Shown: in pieces, positions 21,457 through 34,930 of the stretch | Position numbering within the stretch: position 1 is the first letter of the stretch | Layout of the letters: each line of letters begins with the position of its first letter | DNA from: Rhyzopertha dominica | Lineage: Eukaryota; Arthropoda; Insecta; Coleoptera; Bostrichidae | DNA length: 64,000 bases | Assembly: GCA_025024175.1 (NCBI GenBank) | Contig: QCXZ01000064.1 | Location: forward strand, 26,160,286-26,224,285 | Direction: 5' to 3' | Made by a program: the position numbers and the translations under genes | Notes under the pieces: model-generated | Told to the model about the DNA's origin: nothing | What the model saw: only the letters and a program-made list of their open reading frames with translations | Databases searched by the model: none

Positions 21457-24186
21457 TGAAATCAAATTAACGGAAAATAGATAAAGCGTACGATTTTCTT
21501 ATTACAAAGATGAACCGTTTATTAAAAAATCAGATTAATTAAACATTACTGTGCGATTCTTTAAGGTTTTTAATATCTACTAACTGACGTAGAAATAAAA
21601 ACACTTAATAATAATTGTTCTGTTATAATAATCTTTATTTGGGTAAAGTAAGAAAATCCTTAAAGAACAGAAGACAATCGTAGCGCAAGTACTGATTACA
21701 TTCATTAACGACTTTGATATATAATCTCCCAGTTGTGTTCAATGGGTGAAAGAACGGGAAATCTTGGTTTCTGTACAGCAAACTGCAGCTTGTTTTTTTC
21801 AAAGTAGTCCAGAGTAAGTCTCACTGCATGTTTTCTCTAATTCTTGCTGAAAAAGACAATTAGGGTGTGTCTTGAGGTAGGATAAAACGCCGTGTGGTTC
21901 CACTACTTCCAAAATATAACCCTGAAGGGTCACGTTGTCTCAGATGAAGGCCAATCTGATGCCATGGCCAACAATCTCTCGAATTATTACTCTAACAGTG
22001 CGATACACTTGGCTTTCAACCCAAAATTGAGGATCGTGTCTTTTATCACGTCGCTTTTTCATACTTTTTCATACTGTATTGGCATAGTGGCCAACTGCCG
22101 CCCATTTTGTAAAATGAAAAAATAAAACAGTCCATCGAAAAGGCAGTATAACTGATGTGTAATGTGTCCTAATACTTATCCAGATTGGGTTTTCCTATTT
22201 TTATGTCCAATATACCAAGTTTTTACCATTACATCTTAAAAACTATAAAAAGGGAGCCCCATCCCTTAAACAAAATTTGTTGCACATAACACCAACATCC
22301 TAATCGTGAAATACCTTTTTACCTAAAACCAGCAAATTTGTTTGCTTTGTTTACTATTTGTAAATATAAATTAAGTGAATAAGTGATAAAAAAAGTCTGA
22401 ACTTGACGCCGATTATAAGGAAGCATCCTCATAATTACTAGTGGACAAATTACCTTTCTTAAAATTCATTTTCTTGAAATAACAGATCTCTTCCTTAACA
22501 ATAAGCCATTAATTCGGATACAGTATACTATGGTAGTATACATGATGAATAGTAATTACTATCATACAGTATATTAGAACCGTTAGTTATTTCCAGAAAG
22601 CACATTAAAGAATGAAGCATTTTACAGATATCGTGCACAAAGCGTCATTCAAATGATGTTTTAACTTTCCGGAAAAAATAATATTCAATACCGTCGAAAT
22701 CACCCTCTCTGTTTATTCATTTATCAGTTTGTGGTGCTGGAGTGATAAATACATAGTGCAATAAAGCCTTTATATTCTAGGCAAGCCCACACATGAGCTC
22801 TTTTAAACAACGCTTAACAGTGGCGTGGTTTTTACATGTTGCGAACTTTATTTTATCTCCTGCCTTTTATACGAGTATAACTTGCGTTATCTACTAATTT
22901 CTACTGCTTGTTAGTCATCGCTGTCGCCATTGTATTTCTTACTTTTCTGGTAAAAAATAACTTGCAGCTATCTCACAATGCATTTATGAACCCCATTTTA
23001 TATTTTTTTTTGCTTATACACAAGGTTATAAATAATTAAGGACGAGTTTATAAAGAATAACGTGACATTAATCATAACTTCTTATGAGAACTATAAGATT
23101 TAGTATTCCAAATCTCCTACAACATAGGACGAAGTAAGTAGCACTTAATGCATATAAAAATTATATATGGTTTAGCTCATTAAGAATCAAGTATCACGTA
23201 TCAAAAATCACATATTAAAGTGCAGTTTTGGTGAATAAAACAGCACGCATGTTGCTTATTTATATTCTTAAAGTTATGATCATTAAAAGCGAAATAATGC
23301 ATGTTTAGAAGAATTTTAGAGAAATAATCTCCAGCAAACGAACATTAATGTAATGAAGGAAACCTGACTAAAAATTAGAACAAACTTACTTATATAAACT
23401 TCGTCTTTAAGTTGCTTTCGCAAATTTCCTTCCAGTTAGGATATCCTAACAGCATAGGAAGATACACAAAACAGCGGAGTTACACAAACTACTTATTTAT
23501 CTTGCTAAATGTTTCTGAAAATCGTACTTAAAACAATATTTATATAACTGGACTCTTCCAAAACAGTCTTGCAAAATTGATATTCAACACAATTGACAAT
23601 GCATTTGAAAAGCTATAAATGCAAGAAAATGGAATTGTTCTTTAAAGCACCCTTAAAAAAAATTAAAAAAAAGGGTGTAAGCTAAAATATCTTTCAAAAC
23701 TAATTTCCGTCTTTAGTTAATTAAAAAAACACTACACTGGCTTGTACAGGACTAATCCGAAACGAAAATTGTATATCTTTTACAAATACTTTTACAGGTA
23801 CAATACCTCTAACAGTTTAATTAACACAATCCAGTTAGAATAACATAATATGGGTATTACCAAGGGCAACTTTTAAAATGGAATTGGCTGAATTTGAAAC
23901 TATACATGAGCGTTAAATCTACGCCACTGCTTCCAATTACATCTCTTTTCGCTGTGGATCAACGACTAAATCGTAGGATTAAATCGAATCACGAATTTAA
24001 TTAAAAACGGATAATAACAGAGTTCTATAAAATTTTGAATGTAAACTAGGAAAACGGTGCTTATATGGAAATAATTGTTTACCTCACTTCATAAATGTGA
24101 TAAGGCAATTCAAATACAAACGTATAGATGTTACATTCAATTTGTAAGACATGTATTTTTTACACAGTTACTGAAGTTTACAGTTC

Positions 24187-24232
24187 ATTATAATAATAAT
24201 AATAATAATAATAATAACGATAATAACCTTTA
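24187..24232. repeat. TAA microsatellite, possible CR1-type retroelement tail
   Basis: (TAA)n followed by CGATAATAACCTTTAATGTCC. The layout, TAA repeat next to a CCTTTA-T motif, mirrors the 3' end of the CR1/Jockey-type element at 61243-61275 (TAA repeat next to TTGCCTTTATTG). It may be the residual minus-strand tail of a related element; no coding remnant is present beside it. Confidence 0.4.
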
Positions 24233-25633
24233 ATGTCCATGATCGTCAAATTATATCGCATAATAAAGCACCTACTCTTGACAGTCTGTTTGGATTCTGT
24301 GTGACCAGATTTATTAGATCCTTCTGAGATAAGCTGAAAATTAAACAAATATGTGAAAACGTCGGTAGAGTCTATTTTACTCTGATATTAAGATCCGTTG
24401 GTTGCTCTCTTACAATGAATTATTCAATTTTTAATTAAGGTATGCAAATCGTCTATCGATATTTAGCTAAAGAAGTAGGTAGTTTTCAGTGAAAAAAAAG
24501 TTGGAGTTTTGAAGTTGTGGGGAGTTACTTTGTTTATTTGCCTAAACAAATCGTTCCGAAAAAAGAAAATGTATAGACGAATAAATTCTCTATCGATACT
24601 TTTTCCCTGAAACATTTTTTATGAATAACTTTTTAAATAACATCATCTAGAGTGTGGTGCTTTTATTTAAACCTCGTAAATGCTACTTTAAGGCAAAAAA
24701 TATTTATTATTATTTGTTATTCTTACTTGTTTCTAGATCAAGGTGAGTTAGAGTATGCGGCGCTTTTTTTATTATCCCGGTACGTTTAATCTGCATCATT
24801 ACTTTTATTTTACTTTGACGTCTTTCTCCCGTGTGCTCGCATCTGTTTCTTTAATGTTTTGTGGGATAACATCTGCTTACTTCTTTAGAACTCTCCTAAT
24901 ATTACTAGTTATTCATATTCTGAAGTTTTGCTGAAAACAGTTACGATTGCTTCTCCTTTGACGTCAAAGTCTGCAACGCTTCAGCAAGAATCTCTGTTGC
25001 AATATGTGCAAATTATGGAGCACTTTAAGCCGGCTTTTCAGCAGCCACTTGCTGATCACATCCTTTTACATTTGCAATACACAAATATGAATAGTACTTC
25101 AGCAGTAAGAGCTTCAGTTTAATTATTTTAAATAAGCCCGGTGCATCCGAATTGTTCAAATTTGTTAAAACGCTATACCAAGTCTGTATGTGATGGTAAC
25201 GATCAAGCAGAGTATTGTTACCAGAAGAATATATATTTTTTGCACGGTCGAAAGCTTATTTTGTTCGCTCACTATGTGGGTTTCTACTACAATACGATGC
25301 GTTAACTCGTTGTTAAGGCTAACACAACGGTGACTTCTTTGGTGTTTCAAAACTTGGGTACATATACATAAGCCAACCAATATATATATTTTTGATATAG
25401 TATAGATTCAGAATGGGGTTTCTGGAACTTTTGACCAAGTACACTCAAGTTGATTTAAAAAATATGTTATTTTAAATTCACATATTGATATTGAAATTGA
25501 ATGTGCAGTTTAGTACAGATATGTACAGAAATCAGAATAAATCATGTCTTTTTAACTTTCGAAGCTCGTAAAGTAGACGCTGCAGTAGCAAGTAACATTT
25601 TTCGCAAATGTTTCAGGATGATGTATTCTCATT

Positions 25634-25681
25634 ACCATGAACTTTAATATAGAGTGTACATTCTATATTAAAAACCATGAA
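25634..25681. repeat. 32-bp palindrome between 8-bp direct repeats
   Basis: ACCATGAA at 25634-25641 and again at 25674-25681. Between them lies an almost perfect palindrome with arms TTTAATATAGA and TCTATATTAAA. An 8-bp duplication around a tiny palindrome looks like a miniature insertion or an excision footprint of a hAT- or P-type element. Confidence 0.4.
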
Positions 25682-27116
25682 GAATGTTTTCTGCATACTA
25701 CAATTTGTTCATTCAACAAGTATTGTCTATGTCTAGATTATAGCGTTGTCTGAATATTATTTAGAAAACGGGTATAGTCTACTACTTAAAGTAAGGTATT
25801 CTTTCTGTTTTGTTTTATTATCTGTATGTACTGAAAACAACTGTTATTTTGGAGGTGATATATTATACACATACGAACCAATAATGTAAGCTGCAGAAGA
25901 GATTTGCATATATTTATAACACTTTGATGATTATAAGTCAAAGATCAATGTACATCATGATTTCTGTTAGAAGATAAATACAAAACGTCAATAATCTGTT
26001 GATATACAAAAATCACAACTTTTCGATAAAAGCCTTCATCTCGGTAGTAAATTAGTAAACAAAATCATCAAAACTAGTGTTATGTACAAGATTAGATTGT
26101 CTAGAAGTAGAACACAATACGAAAATGAAATAGAGATTGTCATGTTGCACACAACGAAGTATTTGTTACACTTTCCAAGTAGAAATTCACCATGCAGCAC
26201 CAAACAGACTATAATAATAAAGTAGGTACGACAATAAAAAGGATCAATCATGTTCAACTATAGTAAGAGACAGTAAGATTATACAGTGAAAGGCATGCTC
26301 CAAATATCCTCATTTTCTACACCTCCTTATTTAAAAAGCGTACATATACCCGTAAATTTACAAATGTAAATATAATTTAATGGATCATTAACCGCTCTGT
26401 GATTTAGTTCCGGTCTTGACTTTGTTCCTGTCGTAAAGCACAATTCAAAGAAGCGTAGTATTAAATCATCCAAGGTCTTATGTGCTTTTGACAGAATACA
26501 ATGTGGATTTGCATATTTGCATGGACAAGTTTTAATGATGTAATCCTGGACAAAACAGACAAAAATGAGATGGAAGTTCTTCCTTGTCAATTACTAAATA
26601 TTATAATTATTTTACTAAGTACCGACCACGAATAAGCAGTATTTATCCATAAACGTTTGTCGTTTATGTATTACAAAAGAGTCACTTCGCCCCATATCCT
26701 TCTTAGTGTTATAATTGTTCCAATTTCAATATAAAAAATTCGTGAAAGTTTTAAATAATCTTTTATTTCCAAATTTCAATTAGGTACCCTAGGTTTCGCT
26801 AACTTTAGGGGTAATTGTTGATACAAAGAATGAATATACGACAAAATTACATATGTACACCTTTTCGTACTACGAATCGCATTTATTTACAGTATAATTG
26901 TTATAACGAATACCATATAACTGTATTTAAACACTTATATGGATAACTGCATACACTTACCAGTAAACTTTCTTAAATCACCTCCAAAAACGTGACACTG
27001 TCAATCCGAAATACATTGTTGTTTATCACAAATTTAACACAGTATTTTCTTTAAGTCAGTGCTCCATGCGTTCTTCACATCGTTACTACTTCTTAGGCTT
27101 CAAAACTTTTACTCAC

Positions 27117-27230
27117 CTTAGCAAGGTAAGCGAGTGGAATACACTTTCGACTGCGGTCGTTCCACTTTCACATTGCCGCTATCCTTTGTAACTATCAATA
27201 TTTATTTCTGGGTGTGATTTAACATATTAA
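27117..27230 (-). other. Candidate non-coding first exon or promoter area of the LRR gene
   Basis: On the minus strand this patch is less AT-rich than its surroundings and ends in CTAAG|GTGAGT, a good donor. It would fit the missing 5' UTR exon of the LRR gene, with a first intron of about 5.7 kb. Another donor-like site (ACTG|GTAAGTG) lies near 26956. No ATG-dependent argument is available; this rests on the splice-site match only. Confidence 0.2.
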
Positions 27231-27649
27231 GAAAACAGTGGAGATGGCAGTGTTATTCAGGAGGTCCGGAACATAATTTCAAAATTAAATTTGGAGTAGT
27301 ATTTAAACTGTGAGGCCACCGCTATAAAATGAAAGATCAATAACAAAACAAACAAATAAATATACACAAAATATACACGAGAAAATGTTAGTGGTATTTT
27401 TTCGCCTATTGAAATTTATTATATCCAAAAGTAGTAAGTTAGTATCTTTGTGTTTTTTTAATTAAATTTTGGTGCGCGCCTCACAGCAATACTGGTGGCG
27501 CCATCTACCACTCAATCTCTGAATGCATTAGTTACAGCATGTGGCGTTGGATGTAGCTGCGGTAAAAATCAATTATGTCTTTAACTTAAGTATGTGGTCT
27601 CGCAAATGCAACATATTTGTAAGTACATATGTAATTAAAATTAAATATG

Positions 27650-30600
27650 GGTACATAAAAAAAATAGAGCTTTTCTTCAAATGATTATAAAATCAAAAAA
27701 CATTGGTGTCTCTACATCGGCATTGTTAACAAAATTCGATACATCGAAAATAGATCTATTTAAACAAAAAAAAATTGTATAAATAAATGAAAATTCCGAA
27801 AAAAGAACAGAATAAAAACTTTGAAATGTAAAAACAAATATCTTAATAAGGTAAAAACCAGTAATAAAATCAAAAAAACCCTTAGAATATAAGAAACAAA
27901 TACCTTGTTTATCCAAAAAACTCAAAAAAGCCATTTTGTTTAAATTTTCTGGCTTCAGTTTACTTTTCCTGTCATCCATAATGCAACCTACCTTTGAGAA
28001 TAACCTTTCAATTGGCTTGAAAGTATAGCTATGAGTTGCAAATATAGTATTGGTTTTAAACTGCATATACAGGAGAATAAAAACAAACAATGTGTATTTC
28101 TTGGCTTAAGTACAGCCAATATCTTCTTTTTTAAGTTTTGTTGGTTTCAGTGCAGAGGTTACTAGTTGATAATCTATGGTGATTTGATATATGAAACTCC
28201 TAAGATTTTTGTTTTCACCATAAACACGCATTTGTTGCTAGTTTTTTATCAGCACAATGAAACTCTTTGCTTGCAAATTCTTTTTCTTAATATTATTTAA
28301 AACAGGCCCATAGCTAGGGGGGCAGAGTAGGCATTGCCCACTCTGGAATGAAAAGCTGCTTGCTCTAGAAAATTTTTTCTTATCTAAATATTAATATATT
28401 TAATTCTCCTTTTTACTTTAAATAATATTTTTGTTTATAAACTTTAAGTATTATAGTTTTTTTGTTATAATAATAATTCCCGTCCTAAGACTTACTGTTG
28501 GGTTCATTTGTTTATCTTGCATATGCTATTACATAGGATCATTCACCAAGAGCAGCCTGTTAGAAGTTTATGGAAACATGTGAATTGATCACACTGNAGT
28601 TTTGTACAAAGCGGTTATTAAGTATGATCTATCGGACAATAATATTGGCATTTGTCACGCACTTCCGGTTATATATACCCGAAGTTATTTTAAATGGAAC
28701 ACTGTGCATATTATTACCCTTTAAGTTTCTCACTGAAATGTAATATATTTGTTAAGCATTTGTGGGGTCTAGATTGGATATTTTGCAGGTTTTCGAAAAA
28801 TGTAACATCTTTAACGACGTTGTTATGGATAGCTGTAGCCAGCATTTTTTGAGACAGTTGCCAAAAACTATTTAAGCTAGTTACTTTACTTATTTCTGAA
28901 ATGTTTTTATGATATTAAAAAACTTAGTGAAAAGGAACGTTAGTGGCAATGTGAGGCGAACAGAACATACAATAAGGTTACTTAACACTGCAAATAAATT
29001 TTTAAATTTTCGAAATAAGTAATAAAACTATTACAAACCACTTTACTGCTTAAAGTAATTCTATGAACTGTTTAATAATCGATAAATAAAAGAAACAAGA
29101 TAACTAATTGACGGATACAAAATAAATCTGTAACACCAATGAGCGTCACCTCCGTTAAATACAGTTTTCTGTGTTCTGAAGAAGCCAAAATAATGAACAA
29201 TTCGAACTGTGATATTCTAAATTTATCATACATTCATGAATGTAGTATAATTATTAGCAGAAGAACGTTTATCGAACGTTTTCTAAACTTGCCAGCGATT
29301 AATGAGCAATATTTTAGACGAATAATATCTATTATATTGGCATTTGAATAATTTATTTATGTTCTCTTGGCAGGTTTGTCTTTTAATTCATGTTTCGAAA
29401 CTGGAGTGTTTTTATTTTATTATAAACAGTTTACAATTAAGAGAAGTGGCTGCTCGATACTTACAAAATAATTAAAGAGAATTGAATTCTACATTTACTG
29501 GTAGAACTGATAGATGGAATGCTCTCCATTTGAAAAAATCAAGATATCCATGACTATCAACGTTAATAATGTTGAAAAACAGCTACATAACTATTTACGA
29601 TAGATCGTACTCGATAACCTCTATGCATTATCGATTCAGATATTTCCATAAATTTTTAACAGGTCACTCTTCTTGAATCTTCACGTATACCAAAACATTT
29701 AAATACAATTTTTGTTGAGCTCTTTTTAATAATACTAGTTTCTTGCACTTTATAATTAGGTATTATTGTAATAAGTTTGCTCCCTCCCCTAAAATTTCAG
29801 TTACCCATTTTGGCATCAAAACCTGGCTATGGCCTTGATTTACAGTTGTACCAACTGCTAAATAATCCTGAAAATGAATTCTTTCTAAACTTCGGATCAA
29901 GAAACTTTAACAATAGCGTTTTAATAGGACTAATTTTGCTTATTGTTACAAACATTTCTCCAGAAAGTTCCCTTATTGCAGTTTCTAATAGTTAAAGTAA
30001 TGCTTGGGGTACTTTAAGAATTTAGCTTTAGAATCATTAAGTATCTAAAATTTTGGCAATATAATTCCAAAATTTGAAGAATCTCTGAATCATGTAAAAC
30101 CGTGTGGGTATACTTCCTGCAGGTTACTAGTTACCTTTAGAAACACCATCTTTAATTTGCCGGTCTCTTAATTTATCCGCGGCATTTACGATGTGTTTAA
30201 AATATGTAACTACATCCTTCATTGAGAATAGTGGTAACATCGTCTCTCACTTTACAAGATTTAGTGTTTGCGCGAGGCATGTTTTTTGTGTAAATATATC
30301 AGTAGCTTCCTTTGCTATATTTGCAGTACTGTCAGGGGCTACTCCAATAATCTTATGTTTAGGTAAATTCCAGAACTTAATTGCTTCTTTCAATTTATTT
30401 GAAATTTAGTCAGTAGTGTGGCGTTCTGATAATGGATATATGCCAAGTATAACTTTCTTCATCTATAATTTACCTAAATAATGTAAAGTCAAACCTATAA
30501 TATAACTTATTGTTTGAAATGTTTTTGTCCAGATATCAGCAATTAGGTTAAAATACCCATAGCCGCTTAAAAACATCTTTTTTTGAAGGGATGAAAATGA

Positions 30601-31050
30601 GCATTTTCATTTTCACCACGTCTTCTAAATGCAGAAATATTCTTACAGGATTATACAGTTACCGATGTTACTAATTATAGGTTCATTTCCTGTCAGAAGC
30701 CCTTCAGATTTAGGTGAATCTTTATTGTCATTCTTACACGACTAGGTGACATTGGAGCAGTCATAGGAGCCCTGCATACTTACCTCTGAAGCTAAACAGA
30801 CACTTGATAAATCTCTTGGGCTAAGGTACTGCACTACTATTGCTGCAGATTCCCAATGCATTTGAACTTTTATGAACTTTATCCAAATATCCATATAAGT
30901 TAAAAGTGTTTCTACGAGCGTACAATTTCATGGAACAGAGCTTGCAAACTGAAAAACAATACCAAATTAATAACGCCACACTTATAATTAAGCACTGTTT
31001 ATTTAGAATCATGCGACTGTTCCTTTGAATTTTATAAATTTAATGTAGAT
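27650..31050 (-). mobile_element. Decayed hAT transposon
   Basis: Pieces of one hAT-type transposase appear in the correct order on the minus strand: a BED-type zinc finger (about 30.85-30.98 kb), the RNase H-like core (30.2-30.6 kb), a middle block (29.8-29.97 kb) and the C-terminal dimerisation segment (27.94-28.06 kb). Terminal repeats could not be placed. The 1.7 kb between the middle and C-terminal blocks probably contains other insertions. Confidence 0.6.
27677..31012 (-). pseudogene. hAT transposase pseudogene (BED finger to dimerisation domain)
   Basis: Read on the minus strand. FSVCKLCSMKLYARRNTFNL (about 30.95-30.88 kb) fits a BED zinc finger CxxC with the later His pair lost. YFNLIADIWTKTFQTISYI and VILGIYPLSERHTTD (about 30.54-30.42 kb) fit the D.WT...Y block. 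KIIGVAPDSTANIAKEATDI and CLAQTLNLVK (about 30.35-30.27 kb) fit the D.AANI and C.AHTLNL blocks with the catalytic Asp present. LLETAIRELSGEMFVTISKI (about 29.99-29.93 kb) fits the middle insertion domain. FKPIERLFSKVGCIMDDRKS and LKPENLNKMAFL (28.02-27.93 kb) fit the C-terminal dimerisation motif. Stops and frameshifts separate all blocks. Confidence 0.62.
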
Positions 31051-31059
31051 TAATAGTTC

Positions 31060-33090
31060 GTAGCACGAGCTTGGTGAAGTAAGACTAAATTGCGTTAAAT
31101 TAAAGAACCTTATAACAGCGACAGACACCCATTATCATTAAAATATCGAAATTGTAAAACATCGATTTAAGAGGTTCCATGCATTTGTCAAACATCAATG
31201 TAAAGTTCCATGTTTAGTTAAAATTTCAATAATAAGTGCATACTCTTAAATAACACAGGTTGATACTGATATGACAATATCCACATTGTTTCTTTGCAAG
31301 AAAGGCTCTAAAACCTATTTTTAATTAGTATATAATCAGAATCATCTTTATTTTTTTTGTCTTTATATGTATACCTAGCTGTTGCCCGCAGCTTTGTTGG
31401 GGTACAAGGAGATCGTATATATTTTTTAAATTACGTTAATTTAGGACCACAATTGCATAAATGTTACTTCAAAGACAATAAAAATTCCATACTCATCCCC
31501 TTTTCACCCCTTCATATTAGGTATTTTAAAAAGTTAAACAGTACATTATATATGTTACTTTCTCGTTAAAAGCCTTACAATCAGACATACAAATAACATA
31601 CAAATCTTCCCCTTTAGGGGCGGAATTCCCAAAATAATTAAATAGATGTACATTAATTTTTAAACAACATCCTACCTAAATACATAATTAATTACTTCAT
31701 AAACAATTCGTCTTAAAAAATTATTCTTTATGTCTCCTCATCAGAGGTGGAATTTTTCAACACGCCTAACCGTTCTATAAATTATTGTAGATATTTTCTT
31801 ATGTACACAAAAATAAACATTTATTATTATAAACACACATCTAAAACGCAATCAAAATATATTTCATTCAGTACAGAAGTATATTGACAAAATGTCTAAA
31901 TAAATATACTTCCAATTGCACTGTTTAGTTTAGTAACTAATATTTAGCTTTTTCTTTTCGTTACAGGAAAACGCATAAACGAGGCAGTTCTTGAATAATG
32001 AAGAAAAGAGCGCAGTGACACAGTGAGTACTCCTCGATAAAACTTAACGAAGGCACATTCATATTCTTTTAGCCTAAGATACATATAATAGGCAAACTAA
32101 ATATGATTGTCTCTATTTATCTTTATGGTTTGCTATGAGAAACAAGGACCCACCACCAAAAAGCCTCAGACACTAGAAAATAGCCCATAGAGTACAAACA
32201 ACCTGCTTATGCACAACTCAAAAAAGCCAGCGAGATTCTTGCTTCGTTTTTCTAAGAAAAAAGTTTAATACTACTTGTAGATTATTGGAGCGATGTACAT
32301 GCATCATGAAGGCATGCTGAACTGCATTTGACCATTTTTGTCCTTAATCACAAAAAGCTCTAGCTTTCATTCAAGAATGATAAAGAGTTCCATTATAGAC
32401 TTACAATTACATTATGAACGTCCTGTATGTGCGTAAATCTTATAAGATGTAACTCATGTGGTATACTATATTTCTCTTTTAACACTTAGAGGCAAGTATT
32501 TCATTTAACAGTATCTTGAGGTCTCGGCAGAAATGCTGCTGATTGTATTTAAATATTTTAAGTAAATAGCATTTTTTATTTTTTTATGCTGTGATTTTGT
32601 ACAGACCGCTTGAAAATTTTCTGTATAGGATCCTAAATTATACATTTGTGCCATCATAGTTATCATTCTTGCCAAACCTGCTAGTGGCTAATAAAATTCT
32701 TGCTTTTCTTAAATGAGTTAACTGCTAATTACAATCAGAATCTTCTGAGCATTATGGGTGATGTTCATTATTTTGTGTACTTTACAGTCAGATGTTAAAC
32801 AAAAAAGTCAGCATTAATAATGGCAGTTAGGTAAAAACTAAGCCCAGATGTCAGATGTACCGCAAGTGCATCTTTAGTTGCTTATACTGCTAACTTGAAT
32901 AGTGTCAAAAATGCGCAGCTTTGATTACGTCATAACTTGTAGCCATTAAGAAAGAAAAATTTTGTTTCCATATAAGTTTACCATTATCATCTTTTCACTT
33001 ACAATGACATGCTCTATCTTCCGTAGGGAACGGTAATTCTAAATTTTAATTGAATCATAAACTACGGTGTCAGTATTCAACCCAAATAAG
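31060..33090. other. Gene-free stretch
   Basis: No gene seen. The part 31371-31610 (GTATACCTAGCTGTTGCCCGC, later CCCCTTTTCACCCCTTCAT) resembles a dispersed repeat often met in insect genomes, but I cannot name its family with confidence. The rest is AT-rich and featureless. Confidence 0.35.
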
Positions 33091-33094
33091 CTTA

Positions 33095-33570
33095 AAATAA
33101 CAGAGGAAGTCAACACCGCGGGACTTGAGAAGTGCGTACACACACATCAATTAAAATGTCCGCCGGCCTGGAAATGAATAGCGGTTTCTCTAATTTCAAG
33201 CGACACNACGGCTTAACGGCCCTGTAATTATAATGAGTTGAATTGTTAATGTAATAAACCGACCCCTGCAATATCGTTAAGTACGGACCGAATCTGTGTG
33301 ATGACGCTCCCCCTGCTTGGCAAAAACCACCCTCGCACTTATGCATGCTCAATGAACATGCGAAATATTGCATTGTTATTCATAACAGCGCGGAGCATGG
33401 GCATCCTCTTGGATGGCCCCTTTCTCTCCCGAATTTATGGACTGTTATTTATAGAGATCGTTAAAAATATATCAATTTTTATATAGTTTTTTTACGAGCT
33501 TGCTGCGATTGTTTGTCTCGAGAATAAAATTCGGGCGCCTCCGTCTTAAACAATTGACCTTCAGGGTTTT
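33095..33570. promoter_or_regulatory. GC-richer island, possible conserved regulatory element
   Basis: About 450 bp clearly less AT-rich than the surrounding kilobases, without a convincing reading frame (the frames on both strands are short and show no known pattern). It contains AT-core homeodomain-like sites (TAATTATAATGAG, GTTAATGTAATAA) set in complex sequence, the usual look of an insect enhancer. Inference from composition only. One N at 33207. Confidence 0.25.
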
Positions 33571-34930
33571 AATAAAGGGTCAAATGGTAACATATCGAAT
33601 TAAGTAAACTTTCATTATACTAGAATTTCAATTTTATGGGAGAAATTAAGCCGGTGGAAACTATGACTATGATGTGAAGGATGTGGATCCGATGTTACAG
33701 ATCCATAGCTTATTATGTACATTTCTATACCTACAATTATTTTAAAGTTCTTGCTAATCCTAATGTTAAATCCCACTATGCAGTTTTTTTAACGCAACTC
33801 TATGTAACAACCAAATAATCAACGCCCTCTCTAACGGATACTTTGCCCCAGACAAAAAGAGAAATTGCCCCTGCTTAAAAATATGTACGTATTTTTGTGA
33901 TAAAGTTACATATTTTTTAATTTCACTAAAATAATGACAATCTCTAGATGTGGTTAATTTATTTGGCAATATTAGCTTGAAATTAGTTACATATGTAATA
34001 GAAAAAAGTGGCAACAGCATTAGTGAAAATATACATTACTACATTTTTTAATATTATGTCCTTTATTTATTTGCAAGACAGTTATTTCAGCTATCTGGGT
34101 AGTTTTTACATGCAAGTGAACCAAAAAAAATTGGGGTGTTACCATATTACAAGAATCTAACAGATAACTTATTAAAAGATTCTAACATTAATATTGCAAA
34201 AAGGAGAAATTTAATAGATTCCCTGTATATAGAATTAAATGATAAGACGCCATTAATAAATGATACTGATGCGATTCAAAATTCTTGCACATAAAAACAC
34301 AGCTCGCAAATCATGGGCGCGAGTACAGGGGGTTCCGGGGCCCACGCCCTCAGCGCCTCCCCCCCTGATTTATTTTCTTACCTTTAACCGTATTTATTTG
34401 ACAATACGTAAAAAAATGCGTAAAATAAAATAGCATGTAATACTACAAATCATTTGGTGGCGTGAGGCGTCCTTTACAGAAAAATAGCACATAGAAAATT
34501 CTGTACGGCATTAAATTGTTAGTATGTTAGTAACATCATATATCTATCTTAATTACGTAATTTACGAGATGCAAGACTTTATTTAATTTAAGAAAAATAC
34601 ACATCACTATATACCACGGGCGCGTAGTATATACATTTACAAAAGTTTGATTTGTGTCCCTACAAAGCCTACAATTTATGTACAAGTGGTGCTTGAACCC
34701 ACGTTTTTTCTATAGGTGTGACACAACCAAACATTTTGGCAAAAATGCAAGCTATTTTTGTGGTAGGTACTAATAGTGCAACAAGAGCCTTTAACACCCG
34801 ACGAGACCAACAGCTAATTTTTTATAAAAAATCTGAAGGCTTGGAAGGTAATGCGCTTTCTAGGTCTGAATATTCTACGTGGCCTATCAAATCAGGTAGA
34901 CACCCTTAGTAATGTGCTGCTTTTGTATTA

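Larger units (their letters stand above)
21470..27116. other. Upstream region or first intron of the LRR gene
   Basis: About 5.6 kb, AT-rich, without a recognisable coding frame on either strand. It holds a TAA microsatellite (24187-24217), a short palindrome between 8-bp direct repeats (25634-25681) and a patch of nested ATAC/GTAT palindromes near 22515-22570. Short frames such as 24928-25122 and minus 26327-26590 have no family resemblance. Confidence 0.45.

Noticed and set aside
27677..28090. Reading the 137-codon frame as an intact gene
   Set aside because: Only the middle third matches the hAT dimerisation motif; the rest is AT-rich read-through, so it was folded into the hAT pseudogene.
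28310..28360. G-rich motif CCCATAGCTAGGGGGGCAGAG resembling some hAT ends
   Set aside because: No partner end or 8-bp duplication found; it lies inside the larger decayed hAT area and could be part of it.
31371..31610. Sequence ACCTAGCTGTTGCCCGC like a dispersed insect repeat
   Set aside because: Family could not be named from sequence alone; mentioned only within the spacer entry.
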